The notes beneath the pieces are model-generated. The model searched no databases and was not told the origin of the DNA. It saw only the letters and a program-made list of their open reading frames with translations. 64,000 nucleotides of DNA from Onchidella celtica (taxonomy: Eukaryota; Mollusca; Gastropoda; Systellommatophora; Onchidiidae), in contig OZ007576.1 in the NCBI GenBank assembly GCA_963931925.1, forward strand, positions 10,178,371 through 10,242,370. Reading direction: 5' to 3'. Shown here piece after piece: positions 1-11,399 of this stretch. Position numbers and translations under genes: made by a program. Numbering within the stretch: the first letter of the stretch is position 1; every line of letters starts with the position of its first letter.

Positions 1-446
1 CTGGATATTCATGTTGTATGTAGATTTACTGGGTCTTATCGAAAATTCTAAGGTCCCAAGTTAGTAATGTCATAACACAACTTCAAGGATTGTTATATGG
101 GAAAGTTGATTTCTCAGGAATATTTATTATCGAAGTTGATATGTGCAAGATGTTTCTATCAGGATGAAAGAATTAGAGAAATAACTGAATAATTTGTGCT
201 GTTATCTTTCTATTTATTTTGTCAACCCAACACACACATACAGCATAGCAATTAACACATGTAGGAAGTCAATGTAATAAAGGACTAATGACTAATACTG
301 CAAATAACATTACAGGATAGTGACGAATATATAAGGTTACAATAGCTAGGCCACATTTTTCACAATCTTTCGGAAACAGAACCCGATTCCAGTCTTTCAT
401 GACTTCGTCTTACGCTGCTTAATTCTAACTCTTATGAATTCCTCAG
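1..446. other. Left-edge intron
   Basis: Intron sequence of the left-array type containing the exon stump at 217-263. The first bases match the intron that follows type A exons (tgtagatttactgggtctta), so an exon probably lies just outside the window. Confidence 0.6.
217..263 (+). pseudogene. 3' stump of an A-type exon
   Basis: Reads as the last loop of a repeat (gtcaacccaacacacacata to acacatgta) with a broken donor (ggaagt). The 5' half is absent. Similar stumps are at 1866-1912 and 6803-6847, each about 200 bp upstream of a live A exon, so this is a fixed dead position in the left array. Confidence 0.5.
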
Positions 447-548
447 GGTGTCAAAGCAGTTGTCCCAGCAATGCCATTCAGAATGCAAACTGTGGCTGTA
501 CTTGTGTTAATTCGGCATTGATATACGACGCTGTCAGCAACACTTGTG
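447..548 (+). CDS. Repeat exon, type A (left array), first intact copy
   Basis: 102 bp, acceptor cctcag, donor gtaagt. Six cysteines in place. It begins CQSSCPSNAIQNANC; position 11 is Ile instead of the usual Asn, and the C-terminal loop reads NSALIYDAVSNTC. The first base pair is GG rather than GA, which still gives Gly at the split codon. It is the leftmost intact exon; upstream there is only a dead 3' stump at 217-263. Confidence 0.78.
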
Positions 549-1366
549 GTAAGTCATTGTAACAAAGACTTAATATTCATATTGGATGTAGATTTACTGG
601 GTATTACCGAAAGTGCCGAAAGACATGCATGAGAAGTGATGAAGATATACAGTATTAAAGTATTGTAAATCCACATAAATGATATTCTATCGCCATCTAG
701 TTGTTCTCTTAATTATCTACCGCTCACATGGGCGCTAGGCTGACAGTATGGCGCTTCATGTAATGTTATATAGACATGTAACTCTAATAGCAATACAGTA
801 TCTTAGTTCATGCAAAGTAATTATTGTTCATCAATGAGTGAAATATAGAATGATACAAACCAAACAAAATTACTATATATAATTATGAGAGAAAAAGAAT
901 AACCGAAGAAAAGAGTGGCAACTGTTAAAAGACATTGAGTGAACTTGTATTTTAAATTAGCCTTCTCAGGTTTCTGGATCCTTGACTCAAGTAAATTATA
1001 CCAAAAAAAACACCTCATTTCAATAAGAATAAACTGGCTTACGTAGTAGTGATTACTAATTTCTGTCAGATTTGAGAAAGCACAAAACTGTGTCACATCA
1101 GAATGAAAGATTTAGAGGTGTTTCGTTTTTAGGAAAACAATTATGAAAAGTAAATAGTTAAAAAATTCCATATTTTTTTCTGATGCCAAATAAAAAACCC
1201 TCAGCTTTTCTACCTTACTGATATGATATTTGTTTTCTAGACCTACACCTGTTGTAGAGAAACATGTACTAAGAGGTTAAAAAAAGCATTAATTTTTGTT
1301 ACTCTTGATTTTATCTGAATATATTACTTTGTTACTTCATTATAAACGACATTTATCTTGATAATT

Positions 1367-1417
1367 GTCAGTGTTTAAATAGTGGCCAGATATACGACAC
1401 GGCGTCAAACCAGTGCA
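1367..1417 (+). pseudogene. 3' half of a B exon with intact donor
   Basis: TGT CAG TGT and the following codons read the B tail (NSGQIYDTASNQC), ending TGC A before gtaagt. The 5' half with the first cysteines is missing. It occupies the B position between the A exons at 447 and 2097. Confidence 0.55.
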
Positions 1418-1626
1418 GTAAGTAAAGGGCGATGCACAACATTTGTAATTATTTAGGAAGAAATACATGTATTATGACTGCTGTATTTGCTATTTTGTTT
1501 TATCGATCCGACCTTTGTACACCTTTCTTGAAGTACCCCATTGGTTAAGCAAGCATGACAACTTTTGTTAACATCATTATAGTGAAATCGCCACTATTAT
1601 GACACATAGTTAAACGTTTCTTAATC

Positions 1627-1627
<1 letters not shown>

Positions 1628-1662
<35 letters not shown>

Positions 1663-1686
1663 CCTCTCTCTCTCTCTCTCTCTCTG
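1628..1686. repeat. Microsatellite (GTCT)n followed by (TC)n
   Basis: About eight GTCT-like units run directly into about eleven TC units, inside the intron between the exons at 447 and 2097. It is not present in the other units, so it arose or expanded after they separated. Confidence 0.9.
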
Positions 1687-2096
1687 TGCGTGTTTTTTCA
1701 ACTACCATGTCTAGAATAGAGAAGAAGTTGAAAAAAAAGTGTTATTCTGAATGTTTGTTTGTTTTGTACATGATGAACTTGAAAGGAGAAAAATCTTTCT
1801 TATATTTCTTTCAGGATGAAATAATTAGAGAGATAACTTAATAATGTGTCCTGTTATCTCTGTATCTTTGTCAGCCCAACACACATATACAACTTAGCAA
1901 CTAACACATGCAGGAAATCAATTACTAAAGGACTAATGACTTATACTGCTAATAACTTTGCAGGACAGTTACTAATATTTGAAAGGTTACAATACCTGGG
2001 CCACATTTTTCATAATCTTTCCGAAACAGAACCCGATTCCAGTCTTTTATGTCTTCGTCTTCAACTGCTTGATTCTGAATCTTATTAATTCTTCAG

Positions 2097-2198
2097 GATG
2101 TGCAAGAAATTGTCCCAGGAATGCCAATCAGAATGCAAACTGTAGCTGTACTTGTGTTGATCCGGCACTCAGATACAACCCTGATTCTAACACCTGTG
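2097..2198 (+). CDS. Repeat exon, type A (left array)
   Basis: 102 bp, acceptor cttcag, donor gtaggt. It begins CARNCPRNANQNANC and then SCTC, with the loop DPALRYNPDSNTC. Arg8 replaces the common Ser, and Ser17 replaces Gly between cysteines 3 and 4. It is closest to the exon at 7030, sharing Arg8, ALRYNPDSNTC and the gtaggt donor. Those two are sister copies within the A group. Confidence 0.8.
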
Positions 2199-2529
2199 GT
2201 AGGTCAATGTAACCAAAGACGAAATATTCGTATTGTATGTACATTTACTGGTTATCACTGAAAATTCCAAGGGCCTAAGTTAGTACTAACTATTGTTATA
2301 TGAGAAAGTTCATTTCCCAGAGACATTTGTTGTTGAAATTTGAATCTACAACATGAACCATTAGAGAAGGAACATAATAATGTTTTTATATCTCTGATCT
2401 CTGAATGTAAATAGTGCTATTTTTTCTTTTTCAAAATCAGATGATTTATGTAAAGAATGAATACAGAAACAAAAAACAATAAAAATCGATTAACCAGTAA
2501 CATAATAGCAGATCTAGTTAATTGTTCAA

Positions 2530-2605
2530 GATATCCCAGACATCCAGGTTTGGACTGCTGGTGTACTCATGTTGAGCCTGCAGTCATTTGTAATGAATGC
2601 ATTGT
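2530..2605 (+). pseudogene. Decayed exon w
   Basis: A weak exon relic upstream of the B exon. After gttcaag the phase 1 frame reads a tail DCWCTHVEPAVICNE that lines up with the NCGCTCVNPA part of live exons. The first two cysteines are gone and no donor is visible. Confidence 0.45.
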
Positions 2606-2913
2606 TAGATTGTTTTGTTGAATGAAAGTGCTGAAAGAGCCAACATTGAAATTATTTGTACCTTGAAATCTTTTTGATGAAAATTTATGTGGAAAACTTT
2701 CCCCCATATTGTGTATTCCTGCAACTAGCTTTGGCTTTTTTATTTGAAAGAGGTAAGGCCTGAAGAAAATCCCTCTCAGGAAAGAAATTAAGAAGTAGAA
2801 AAAGTTTTATTGAAGAATCAGTCATCCGAAAGAAATTCCAGAGGGTTTGAATAAAAAATAACATGACAATAGTGACATTCCTACCACTAATAAGTATGAT
2901 TTGCCCCACGCAG

Positions 2914-3015
2914 GATGTCCTCAGATCTGTCCCAGGAATGCCCAACGTGTTGGTGTGTGTGATTGTCAATGTGTGAACAGTAATCAGATATACGACAGTT
3001 CGTCAAATCAGTGCA
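2914..3015 (+). CDS. Repeat exon, type B
   Basis: 102 bp, acceptor cccacgcag, donor gtaagt. It begins CPQICPRNAQRVGVC and then DCQC, with the loop NSNQIYDSSSNQC. The cysteine spacing is the same as in type A, but the middle loop is RVGV instead of NQNA and the exon ends in A rather than G. A following exon starting GA therefore gives Arg, not Gly, at the junction. Ile5 and Arg8 are specific to this copy. Confidence 0.8.
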
Positions 3016-3708
3016 GTAAGTAATGGGCGATACAGAACAATATTGTAATTGATTTGTAAGAAATGCATGCATTATAAATACTGTATTTGTTATTTTGATT
3101 TATCGACGCGAGCTCGGTGCAAGTTTCTCGGACTACCCCATTGGTGCATCATGTCAACTTCTGTTAAGATCATTATCTTATTTACCCAAAATCGTCATAA
3201 TTATAACACCCTGTTGGACTTTTCTTGCTGTTTTTTTTTAGTGTGCGTGTGTTTACTTGCCATGTTTAGAAGAGAGAAGAATTTTTTTTTTTAAACCGTT
3301 CTTCTGAATATTTGTTAGTTTTGTACACGGCCCTCGTCTTCACAGCCCTGAGCATCTGAACTCTATCACTTACAATAAGAGCAGTTATGAAGAATAACAG
3401 GAAATGATATCGAGAAAGTTGATGAACATGAACAGAGAAAAACATTTCTTATGAATTTGACGGTAAAAGGCGATCTGTAAGAAAAAAACCATTTGATCAT
3501 GCACATTAAGAAAGTCCTAGGCCAAGCCGTTCCAACCTATCTATTTGGCACTTTAGGGTATAACAAAAACCTACATAAAAACCACCCCGTGATCTTCAAC
3601 AGTGACAATGGAAATATTTACTATGTAATTAAAGATCACTTTGTTGCCTTCTTCATGGTAAACTAAATTCACTACATAAAATACATAGTAATAATGTTAA
3701 TTGCTCAG

Positions 3709-3810
3709 GATGTCCAAAAGGTTGTTCCAGTAAAGCCAATCAGAATGAAAATTGTGCTTGAATATGTATCAACCCAGTACACATATCCAACCAAACAATT
3801 AACACATGCA
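3709..3810 (+). pseudogene. Dead exon A' with TGA at cysteine 4
   Basis: Full 102 bp with acceptor ttgctcag and donor gtaagt, and five of six cysteines. The codon for Cys18 is TGA (3759-3761). The upstream intron (accaccccgtgatc to ttgctcag) is homologous to the intron before live right-array exons. It is either a skipped pseudoexon or, less likely, a recoded TGA. Confidence 0.7.
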
Positions 3811-4244
3811 GTAAGTTAATATAACAATCGATCATTGACTCATACGTTAGGTAACTTTACACAATGCGAAAGAATATTTAAAACGGCCATCACTCAATAA
3901 GTAACGACTTGAATAGAATTTCGAAAAGTAATTTATGAGGAAATAGATTCGAACTAGACATTTAGCGTCTAACTGTAGATAGAGATGAGGTTTCTTTCAG
4001 GACAAATAAATTAGAAAAGGTGTTGAAAATTGTCAATACTTTTTATAAGCAAAATTATAAACTGTGTATATTGAATTGACATTGAAATGATTCTTGTTAT
4101 CTTCATGTACAGAATGAACAAAGAAAGAAAGATAAAAAATACACAGGCCACATATTTCTATAACTCTTTGCAACTAGAATCCGACGCCAGTCTTTTATGA
4201 GTTCATCTTAAGTTGCTTACTACTAAATCTTATTAATCGTTCAG

Positions 4245-4346
4245 GATGTCGAAGAAATTGTCCCAGCAATGCCAATAAGAATGCAAACTGTGATTGTATT
4301 TGTGTTAATTCCGCATTTACATACGACCCTGTCCGTAATACCTGTG
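4245..4346 (+). CDS. Repeat exon, type A (left array)
   Basis: 102 bp, acceptor cgttcag, donor gtaagt. It begins CRRNCPSNANKNANC and then DCIC, with the loop NSAFTYDPVRNTC. Lys12 and Asp17 are unusual for type A. All six cysteines are kept. It sits between the dead A' exon at 3709 and the B exon at 5107. Confidence 0.8.
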
Positions 4347-4703
4347 GTAAGTCATTGTAAGCAAAGACTTAATATTCTTATTGTATGTAGATTTACTGGG
4401 TATTACCGAATGTTCCATGGCCCCAAGTTAATATATAATGTGATAACACAAACTTCAAGGATTGTTATGTGAGAAAGTTCATTTCCCCGAGAATTTGTTG
4501 TTGAAACTTGAAAAATACAAGATGGAACGTTGGAGAAGGAACATAATAATGTATGTATATCTCTGATCTCTGAATACAAATCGTGCTATATTTTCTTTTT
4601 CAAAATCAGATGATTATATTTATGTACAAAATGAATACGGAAACAAAAAAAGAGAAAATACGATTAACCAGTAAGGTAATAATAGATCTAGTTAATTGTT
4701 CAG

Positions 4704-4775
4704 GTGTCTCAACTAACCAAGTCTGGACTGGAAGTGTACTTATGTTGAGTTTGCAATAACTTATAATGCATTGTT
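4704..4775 (+). pseudogene. Decayed exon w
   Basis: Same position relative to the B exon as the relic at 2530, preceded by ttgttcag. The body (gtgtctcaactaacc) no longer codes a recognisable repeat and contains TAA. Confidence 0.4.
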
Positions 4776-5106
4776 AGATTGTTTCATTAGATGAAGGTAC
4801 TTAAAGCGTCAGCATTGAAATTATTTGTACCATGAAATCTTTCTGATGAAAATTTGTGTGGAAAACTTTCCCCCATTTAGTGTATTCCTGCAACTAGCTT
4901 TGGCTTTTTTATATGAAAGAGGTAAGGCCTGAAGAAAATCCCTTTCAGGAAAGAGATTAAGAAGTAGAAAAACTTTTATTGAAAAATCATTAATCCCAAA
5001 GAAGCATCGAGTGATTTATACACTATAAATATTGGTTTGAATAAAAAAAAATAACATGACAATAGTGACATTCCTACCACTAATAAGTATGATTTGCCCC
5101 ATGCAG

Positions 5107-5208
5107 GATGTCCTCAGAACTGTCCCAGCAATGCCCAACGTGTTGGTGTGTGTGATTGTCAATGTGTGAACAGTAATCAGATATACGACAGTCCGTCAAA
5201 CCAGTGCA
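5107..5208 (+). CDS. Repeat exon, type B
   Basis: 102 bp, acceptor catgcag, donor gtaagt. It begins CPQNCPSNAQRVGVC and then DCQC, with the loop NSNQIYDSPSNQC. Pro29 in the last loop is the only coding change from the later B copies. The spacing to the preceding A exon matches that in the 2,146-bp units. Confidence 0.8.
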
Positions 5209-5912
5209 GTAAGTAATGGGCGATACAGAACATTTGTAATTGATTTGTAAGAAATGCACTCATTATAAATACTGTATTTGTTATCTTGTTTTATCGACGC
5301 GAGCTCGGTGCACGTTTCTCGGAGTACCGCATTGGTGCATCATGTCAACTTTTGTTAAGATCATTAGGCTGTATTTATCTAAAATCGTCATAATTATATC
5401 ACTGTGTTGGACTTTTCTTGCTGTTTTCATTTTTAGGGTGTGTCTGTGTGTGTTTAATTTCCATGTTTAGAATAGAGAAGGAGTTTAAAAAAAACCGTTC
5501 TTCTGAACATTTATTAGTTTTGTACATGGCCCTCGTCTTCACAGCCCTGAGCATCTGAACTCTATCACTTACAGTAAGAGCAGTTATGAAGAATATTAAG
5601 AGGAAATGGTATCGAGAAAGGTGATGAACCTGAACGGAGAAAAACATTTCTTATGAATTTGGCGGTAAAGAGGCCATCTATAGGAGGAAAAGCATTTGAT
5701 AGTTCACATTAAAAAAGTCCTAGGCCAGGCCGTTTCAACCTATCTATTTGGCACTTTAGGGTATAACAAAAACCTACATAAAAACCACCCTGTGATCTCC
5801 AATAATGACATTGGAAATATTTACTATGTAATTAAAGATCACTTTGTTGCCGTCTTCGTGGTAAACTAAATTCCCTACATAAAATACATAGTAATAATGT
5901 TAAATTGCTCAG

Positions 5913-6016
5913 GATGTCCATGAGGTTGTCCCAGTAAAGCCAATCAGAATGAAAATTGTGGTTGTATATATGTGTCAACCCAGTGCAAATATCCACCCAA
6001 ACAATTAACACATGCA
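5913..6016 (+). pseudogene. Dead exon A' with stop and 2-bp insertion
   Basis: 104 bp between AG and gtaagt. A TGA stands at residue 4 (CCA TGA GGT) and two extra bases after Cys18 shift the frame. Doubly broken. Confidence 0.75.
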
Positions 6017-6455
6017 GTAAGTTAATATAACAAAAGAATATTGATTCATACGGTAGGTAACTTTACAGGATGCGGAAGAATATTTTAACACTGCACTCAC
6101 TCAATAAGTAACGACTTGAACAGAATTTCGAAAATTAATAATTTTATGAGGAAATAGATTCGAACTAGACATTTAATGTCTAACTGTAGATAGAGATGTT
6201 GTTTTTTTCAGGACAAATGAATTAGAAAAGGGGCTGAAAATTGTCAATAATTTTTATAAACACAATCATAAACTGTCTATATTGAATTGATATTGAAATG
6301 ATTCTTGTTATCTTCATGTACGGAATGAACAGAGAAAGAAAGAATAAAAATATACTGGCCACATTTTTCAATAACTCTTTGCAAATAGAATCCGACGCCA
6401 GTCTTTTATGAGTTCATCTTAAGTTTCTTACTACTATATCTTATTAATCGTTCAG

Positions 6456-6557
6456 GATGTCGAAGAAATTGTCCCAGCAATGCCAATCGGAATGCAAACT
6501 GTGGCTGTACTTGTTTTAATCCGGCATTTACATACGACCCTGCCCGTAATACCTGTG
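6456..6557 (+). CDS. Repeat exon, type A (left array)
   Basis: 102 bp, acceptor cgttcag, donor gtaagt. It begins CRRNCPSNANRNANC and then GCTC, followed by F and the loop NPAFTYDPARNTC. Arg12 and Phe21 are copy-specific. The next live exon is another type A at 7030, so the A-B alternation is broken here. The intervening B position was evidently lost, and only a stump of an A-like exon (6803-6847) lies between. Confidence 0.8.
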
Positions 6558-7029
6558 GTAAGTCATTGTAACCAAAGACTTAATATTCTTATTGTATGTA
6601 GATTTACTGGGTATTACCGAACGTTCCTAGGTCCCAAGTTAGTAATGTGATAAAACAACTTTAACGATTGTTATATGTTATATGAAAAAGTATATTTCGC
6701 AATAATATTTATTATGGAACTTGAGATGTTCAAGATATTTCTATCAGGATGGAAGAATTAGAGAAATAATTTAATAATGTATGCTGTTATCTCTGTATTT
6801 ACTTTGTCAATCCAACACATACACAACTTAGTAATTAACACATGCAGAAAGTCAATGTAATAAAGGACTAATGACTCATAATGCCAATAACATTACAGGA
6901 TAGTTACGAATATTTAAGGTTACAATACCTAGGCCACATTTTTCACAATCTTTTGTAAACAGAACCCGATTCCAGTCTTTTATGAATTCGTCTAAAGCTG
7001 CCTAATTCTGAATCTTATCAATTCTTCAG

Positions 7030-7131
7030 GATGTCAAAGAAATTGTCCCAGGAATGCCAATCAGAATGCAAACTGTGGCTGTACTTGTGTTGATTCGGCA
7101 CTCAGATACAACCCTGATTCTAACACCTGTG
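7030..7131 (+). CDS. Repeat exon, type A (left array)
   Basis: 102 bp, acceptor cttcag, donor gtaggt. It begins CQRNCPRNANQNANC and then GCTC, with the loop DSALRYNPDSNTC. It is the sister of the exon at 2097, and the intron sequence on both sides is also shared, so a whole block was duplicated rather than the exon alone. Confidence 0.8.
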
Positions 7132-7436
7132 GTAGGTCAATTTAATCAAAAACGTGATAATCGTATTGTATTTAGATTTACTGAATATTACTGAAAATTC
7201 CAAGGGACTACGTTAGTACTAACGATTGTTATATGAGACATTTGTTGTCGAAATTTGAATCTACAACATGAACCATTTGAGAAGGAAAATAATATTTTTA
7301 TATCTCTGATCTCTAAATGTAAATAGTGCTATTTTTTCTTTCTCAAAATCAGATGATTTATGTAAAGAATGAATACAGAAACAAACAAAAATTCGATTAA
7401 CCAGTAACATAATAGCAGATCTAGTTATTTGTTCAG

Positions 7437-7512
7437 GATATCCCAGACATCCAGGTTTGGACTGCTAGTGTAGTCATGTTGAGCCTGCAGTCATTTATAA
7501 TGAATGCATTGT
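7437..7512 (+). pseudogene. Decayed exon w
   Basis: Closest to the relic at 2530 and preceded by an intact ttgttcag. TAG interrupts the C-x-C region. Confidence 0.45.
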
Positions 7513-7820
7513 TAGATTGTTTTGTTGGGTGAAGGTGCTGAAAGAGCCAGCATTGAAATTACTGGTACCTTGAAATCTTTTTGATGAAAATTTGTGTGGA
7601 AAACTTTCCCCCATATTGTGCATTCCTGCAACTAGCTTTGGCTTTTTTATTTGAAAGAGGTAAGGCCTGAAAAAAATCCCTCTCAGGAAAGAGATTAAGA
7701 AGTAGAAAACCTTTTTTTGAACAATCAGTCATCCGAAAGAAATTCCATAGGCTTTGAATAAAAAATAACATGACAATAGTGACATTTCCACCACTAATAA
7801 GTATGATTTCCCCATGGCAG

Positions 7821-7922
7821 AATGTTCTCAGAACTGTCCCAGCAATGCCCAACGTGTTGGTGTGTGTGATTGTCAATGTGTGAACAGTAATCAGATATAC
7901 GACAGTTCGTCAAACCAGTGCA
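7821..7922 (+). CDS. Repeat exon, type B, with AA start
   Basis: 102 bp, acceptor catggcag, donor gtaagt. The first two bases are AA instead of GA, so after a type A exon the split codon becomes Glu. It then reads CSQNCPSNAQRVGVC and DCQC, with the loop NSNQIYDSSSNQC. From base 7827 onward it is the start of the first of three near-identical 2,146-bp units. Confidence 0.78.
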
Positions 7923-8615
7923 GTAAGTAATGGGCGATACAGAACAATTGTAATTGATTTGTAAGAAATACATGCATTATAAATACTGTATCTGTTATTT
8001 TGTTTTATCGACACGAGCTCGGTGCAAGTTTCTCGGACTACCCCAATTGGTGCATCATGTCAACTTCTGTTAAGATCATTATCTTATTTACCTAAAATCG
8101 TCATAATTATAACACCCTGTTAGACTTTTCTTGCTGTTTTTTTTTAATGTGCGTGTGTTTACTTGCCATGTTTAGAAGAGAGAAGAATTTTTTTTTTAAA
8201 AACTGTTCTACTGAATATTTGTTAGTTTTGTACACGGCCCTCGTCTTCACAGCCCTGAGCATCTGAACTCTATCACTTACAATAAGAGCAGTTATGAAGA
8301 ATAACAGGAAATGATATCGAGAAAGTTGATGAACATGAACAGAGAAAAACATTTCTTATGAATTTGACGGTAAAAGGCGATCTGTAAGAAAAAAACCATT
8401 TGATCATGCACATTAAGAAAGTCTTAGGCCAAGCCGTTCCAACCTATCTATTTGGCACTTTAGGGTATAACAAAAACCTACATAAAAACCACCCTGTAAC
8501 CTTCAACAGTGAGAATGGAAATATTTACTATGTAATTAAAGATCACTTTGTGGCCTTCTTCATGGTAAACTAAATTCACTACATAAAATACATAGTAATA
8601 ATGTTAATTGCTCAG

Positions 8616-8717
8616 GATGTCAAAAAAGTTGTTCCAGTGAAGCCAATCAGAATGAAAATTGTGCTTGAATATGTATCAACCCAGTACACATATCCAACCA
8701 AACAATTAACACATGCA
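8616..8717 (+). pseudogene. Dead exon A', 2,146-bp unit 1
   Basis: 102 bp, acceptor ttgctcag, donor gtaagt, TGA in place of Cys18, other five cysteines kept. Same lesion as at 3709. Confidence 0.7.
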
Positions 8718-9151
8718 GTAAGTTAATATAACAATCGATCATTGACTCATACGTTAGGTAACTTTACACAATGCGGAAGAATATTTAAAACGGCCATCAC
8801 TCAATAAGTAACGACTTGAATAGAATTTCGAAAAGTAATTTATGGGGAAATAGATTCGAACTAGACATTTAGCATCTAATTGTAGATAGAGATGAGGTTT
8901 CTTTCAGGACAAATGAATTAGAAAGGGTGTTGAAAATTGTCAATAATTTTTATAAACAAAATTATAAACTGTGTATATTGAATTGACATTGAAATGATTC
9001 TTGTTATCTTCATGCACAGAATGAACAAAGAAAGAAAGATAAAAAATACACAGGCCACATATTTCTATAACTCTCTGCAACTAGAATCCGACGCCAGTCT
9101 TTTATGAGTTCATCTTAAGTTGCTTACTACTAAATCTTATTAATCGTTCAG

Positions 9152-9253
9152 GATGTGGAAAAAGTTGTCCCAGCAATGCCAATCAGGATGCAAACTGTGG
9201 CTGTACTTGTGTTAATTCGGCATTGACATACAACCCTGCCCGTAATACCTGTG
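9152..9253 (+). CDS. Repeat exon, type A, in 2,146-bp unit 1
   Basis: 102 bp, acceptor cgttcag, donor gtaagt. It begins CGKSCPSNANQDANC and then GCTC, with the loop NSALTYNPARNTC. Asp13 replaces the usual Asn; the same change is in unit 2 but not in unit 3. Confidence 0.8.
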
Positions 9254-9613
9254 GTAAGTCATTGTAAGCAAAGACTTAATATTCTTATTGTATGTAGATT
9301 TACTGGGTATTACCGAACGTTCCATGGCCCCAAGTTAATATATAATGTGATAACACAAACTTCAAGGATTGTTATGTGAGAAAGTTCATTTCCCCGAGAA
9401 TTTGTTGTTGAAACTTGAAAAATACGAGATGGAACGTTGGAGAAGGAACATAATAATGTCTGAATGTCTCTGATCTCTGAATACAAATCGTGCTATTTTT
9501 TCTTTTTCAAAATCAGATGATTATATTTATGTGCAAAATGAATACAGAAACAAAAAAAGAGAAAACACGACTAACCAGTAAGGTAATAATAGATTATTTA
9601 GTTAATTGTTCAG

Positions 9614-9654
9614 GTGTCTCAACTAACCAAGTCTGGACTGCAAGTGTACTTATG
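9614..9654 (+). pseudogene. Decayed and shortened exon w (unit 1)
   Basis: Same relic as at 4704 but with a deletion of about 55 bp running into the following intron. Identical copies are at 11760-11800 and 13906-13946 in units 2 and 3. Confidence 0.4.
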
Positions 9655-9966
9655 AAGGTACTTAAAGCGCCAGCATTGAAATTATTTGTACCATGAAATC
9701 TTTTTGATGAAAATTTGTGTGGAAAACTTTCCCCCATATTGTGTATTCCTGCAACTAGCTTTGGCTTTTTTATATGAAAGAGGTAAGGCCTGAAGAAAAT
9801 CCCTTTCAGGAAAGAGATTAAGAAGTAGAAAAACTTTTATTGAAAAATCATTAATCCCAAAGAAGCATCGAGTGATTTATACACTATAAATATTGGTTTG
9901 AATAAAAAAAGTAACCTGACCATAGTGACATTCCTACCACTAATAATTATGATTTGCCCCACGCAG

Positions 9967-10068
9967 GATGTCCTCAGAACTGTCCCAGCAATGCCCAACG
10001 TGTTGGTGTGTGTGATTGTCAATGTGTGAACAGTAATCAGATATACGACAGTTCGTCAAACCAGTGCA
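9967..10068 (+). CDS. Repeat exon, type B, at junction of units 1 and 2
   Basis: 102 bp, acceptor cccacgcag, donor gtaagt. It begins CPQNCPSNAQRVGVC and then DCQC, with the loop NSNQIYDSSSNQC. This is the consensus B exon. The unit boundary, defined by the longest shared run, falls inside its first codons. Confidence 0.82.
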
Positions 10069-10761
10069 GTAAGTAATGGGCGATACAGAACAATTGTAAT
10101 TGATTTGTAAGAAATACATGCATTATAAATACTGTATCTGTTATTTTGTTTTATCGACACGAGCTCGGTGCAAGTTTCTCGGACTACCCCAATTGGTGCA
10201 TCATGTCAACTTCTGTTAAGATCATTATCTTATTTACCTAAAATCGTCATAATTATAACACCCTGTTAGACTTTTCTTGCTGTTTTTTTTTAATGTGCGT
10301 GTGTTTACTTGCCATGTTTAGAAGAGAGAAGAATTTTTTTTTTAAAAACTGTTCTACTGAATATTTGTTAGTTTTGTACACGGCCCTCGTCTTCACAGCC
10401 CTGAGCATCTGAACTCTATCACTTACAATAAGAGCAGTTATGAAGAATAACAGGAAATGATATCGAGAAAGTTGATGAACATGAACAGAGAAAAACATTT
10501 CTTATGAATTTGACGGTAAAAGGCGATCTGTAAGAAAAAAACCATTTGATCATGCACATTAAGAAAGTCTTAGGCCAAGCCGTTCCAACCTATCTATTTG
10601 GCACTTTAGGGTATAACAAAAACCTACATAAAAACCACCCTGTAACCTTCAACAGTGAGAATGGAAATATTTACTATGTAATTAAAGATCACTTTGTGGC
10701 CTTCTTCATGGTAAACTAAATTCACTACATAAAATACATAGTAATAATGTTAATTGCTCAG

Positions 10762-10863
10762 GATGTCAAAAAAGTTGTTCCAGTGAAGCCAATCAGAATG
10801 AAAATTGTGCTTGAATATGTATCAACCCAGTACACATATCCAACCAAACAATTAACACATGCA
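10762..10863 (+). pseudogene. Dead exon A', 2,146-bp unit 2
   Basis: Copy of the exon at 8616, with the TGA at Cys18 and intact splice sites. Confidence 0.7.
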
Positions 10864-11297
10864 GTAAGTTAATATAACAATCGATCATTGACTCATACGT
10901 TAGGTAACTTTACACAATGCGGAAGAATATTTAAAACGGCCATCACTCAATAAGTAACGACTTGAATAGAATTTCGAAAAGTAATTTATGGGGAAATAGA
11001 TTCGAACTAGACATTTAGCATCTAATTGTAGATAGAGATGAGGTTTCTTTCAGGACAAATGAATTAGAAAGGGTGTTGAAAATTGTCAATAATTTTTATA
11101 AACAAAATTATAAACTGTGTATATTGAATTGACATTGAAATGATTCTTGTTATCTTCATGCACAGAATGAACAAAGAAAGAAAGATAAAAAATACACAGG
11201 CCACATATTTCTATAACTCTCTGCAACTAGAATCCGACGCCAGTCTTTTATGAGTTCATCTTAAGTTGCTTACTACTAAATCTTATTAATCGTTCAG

Positions 11298-11399
11298 GAT
11301 GTGGAAAAAGTTGTCCCAGCAATGCCAATCAGGATGCAAACTGTGGCTGTACTTGTGTTAATTCGGCATTGACATACAACCCTGCCCGTAATACCTGTG
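11298..11399 (+). CDS. Repeat exon, type A, in 2,146-bp unit 2
   Basis: Identical at the protein level to the exon at 9152, including Asp13. Acceptor cgttcag, donor gtaagt. It lies exactly 2,146 bp downstream of its counterpart. Confidence 0.8.

Larger units (their letters stand above)
549..2096. other. Intron between the exons at 447 and 2097
   Basis: Holds the B stump at 1367-1417, the microsatellite and the A stump at 1866-1912. The stretch of about 650-1,350 is not obviously shared with other units, and no gene is seen in it. Confidence 0.6.
7827..9972 (+). repeat. Left array, 2,146-bp tandem unit 1
   Basis: Contains most of a B exon, the dead A' exon, a live A exon and the dead w exon, with their introns. 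Nearly base-for-base the same as the next two units, while the DNA just upstream is clearly different. Confidence 0.85.

Noticed and set aside
7559-7876. Minus-strand open frames of 61-105 codons overlapping B exons
   Set aside because: Antisense shadows of the conserved B exon (its reverse complement begins like MTITHTNT); the rest changes between copies.
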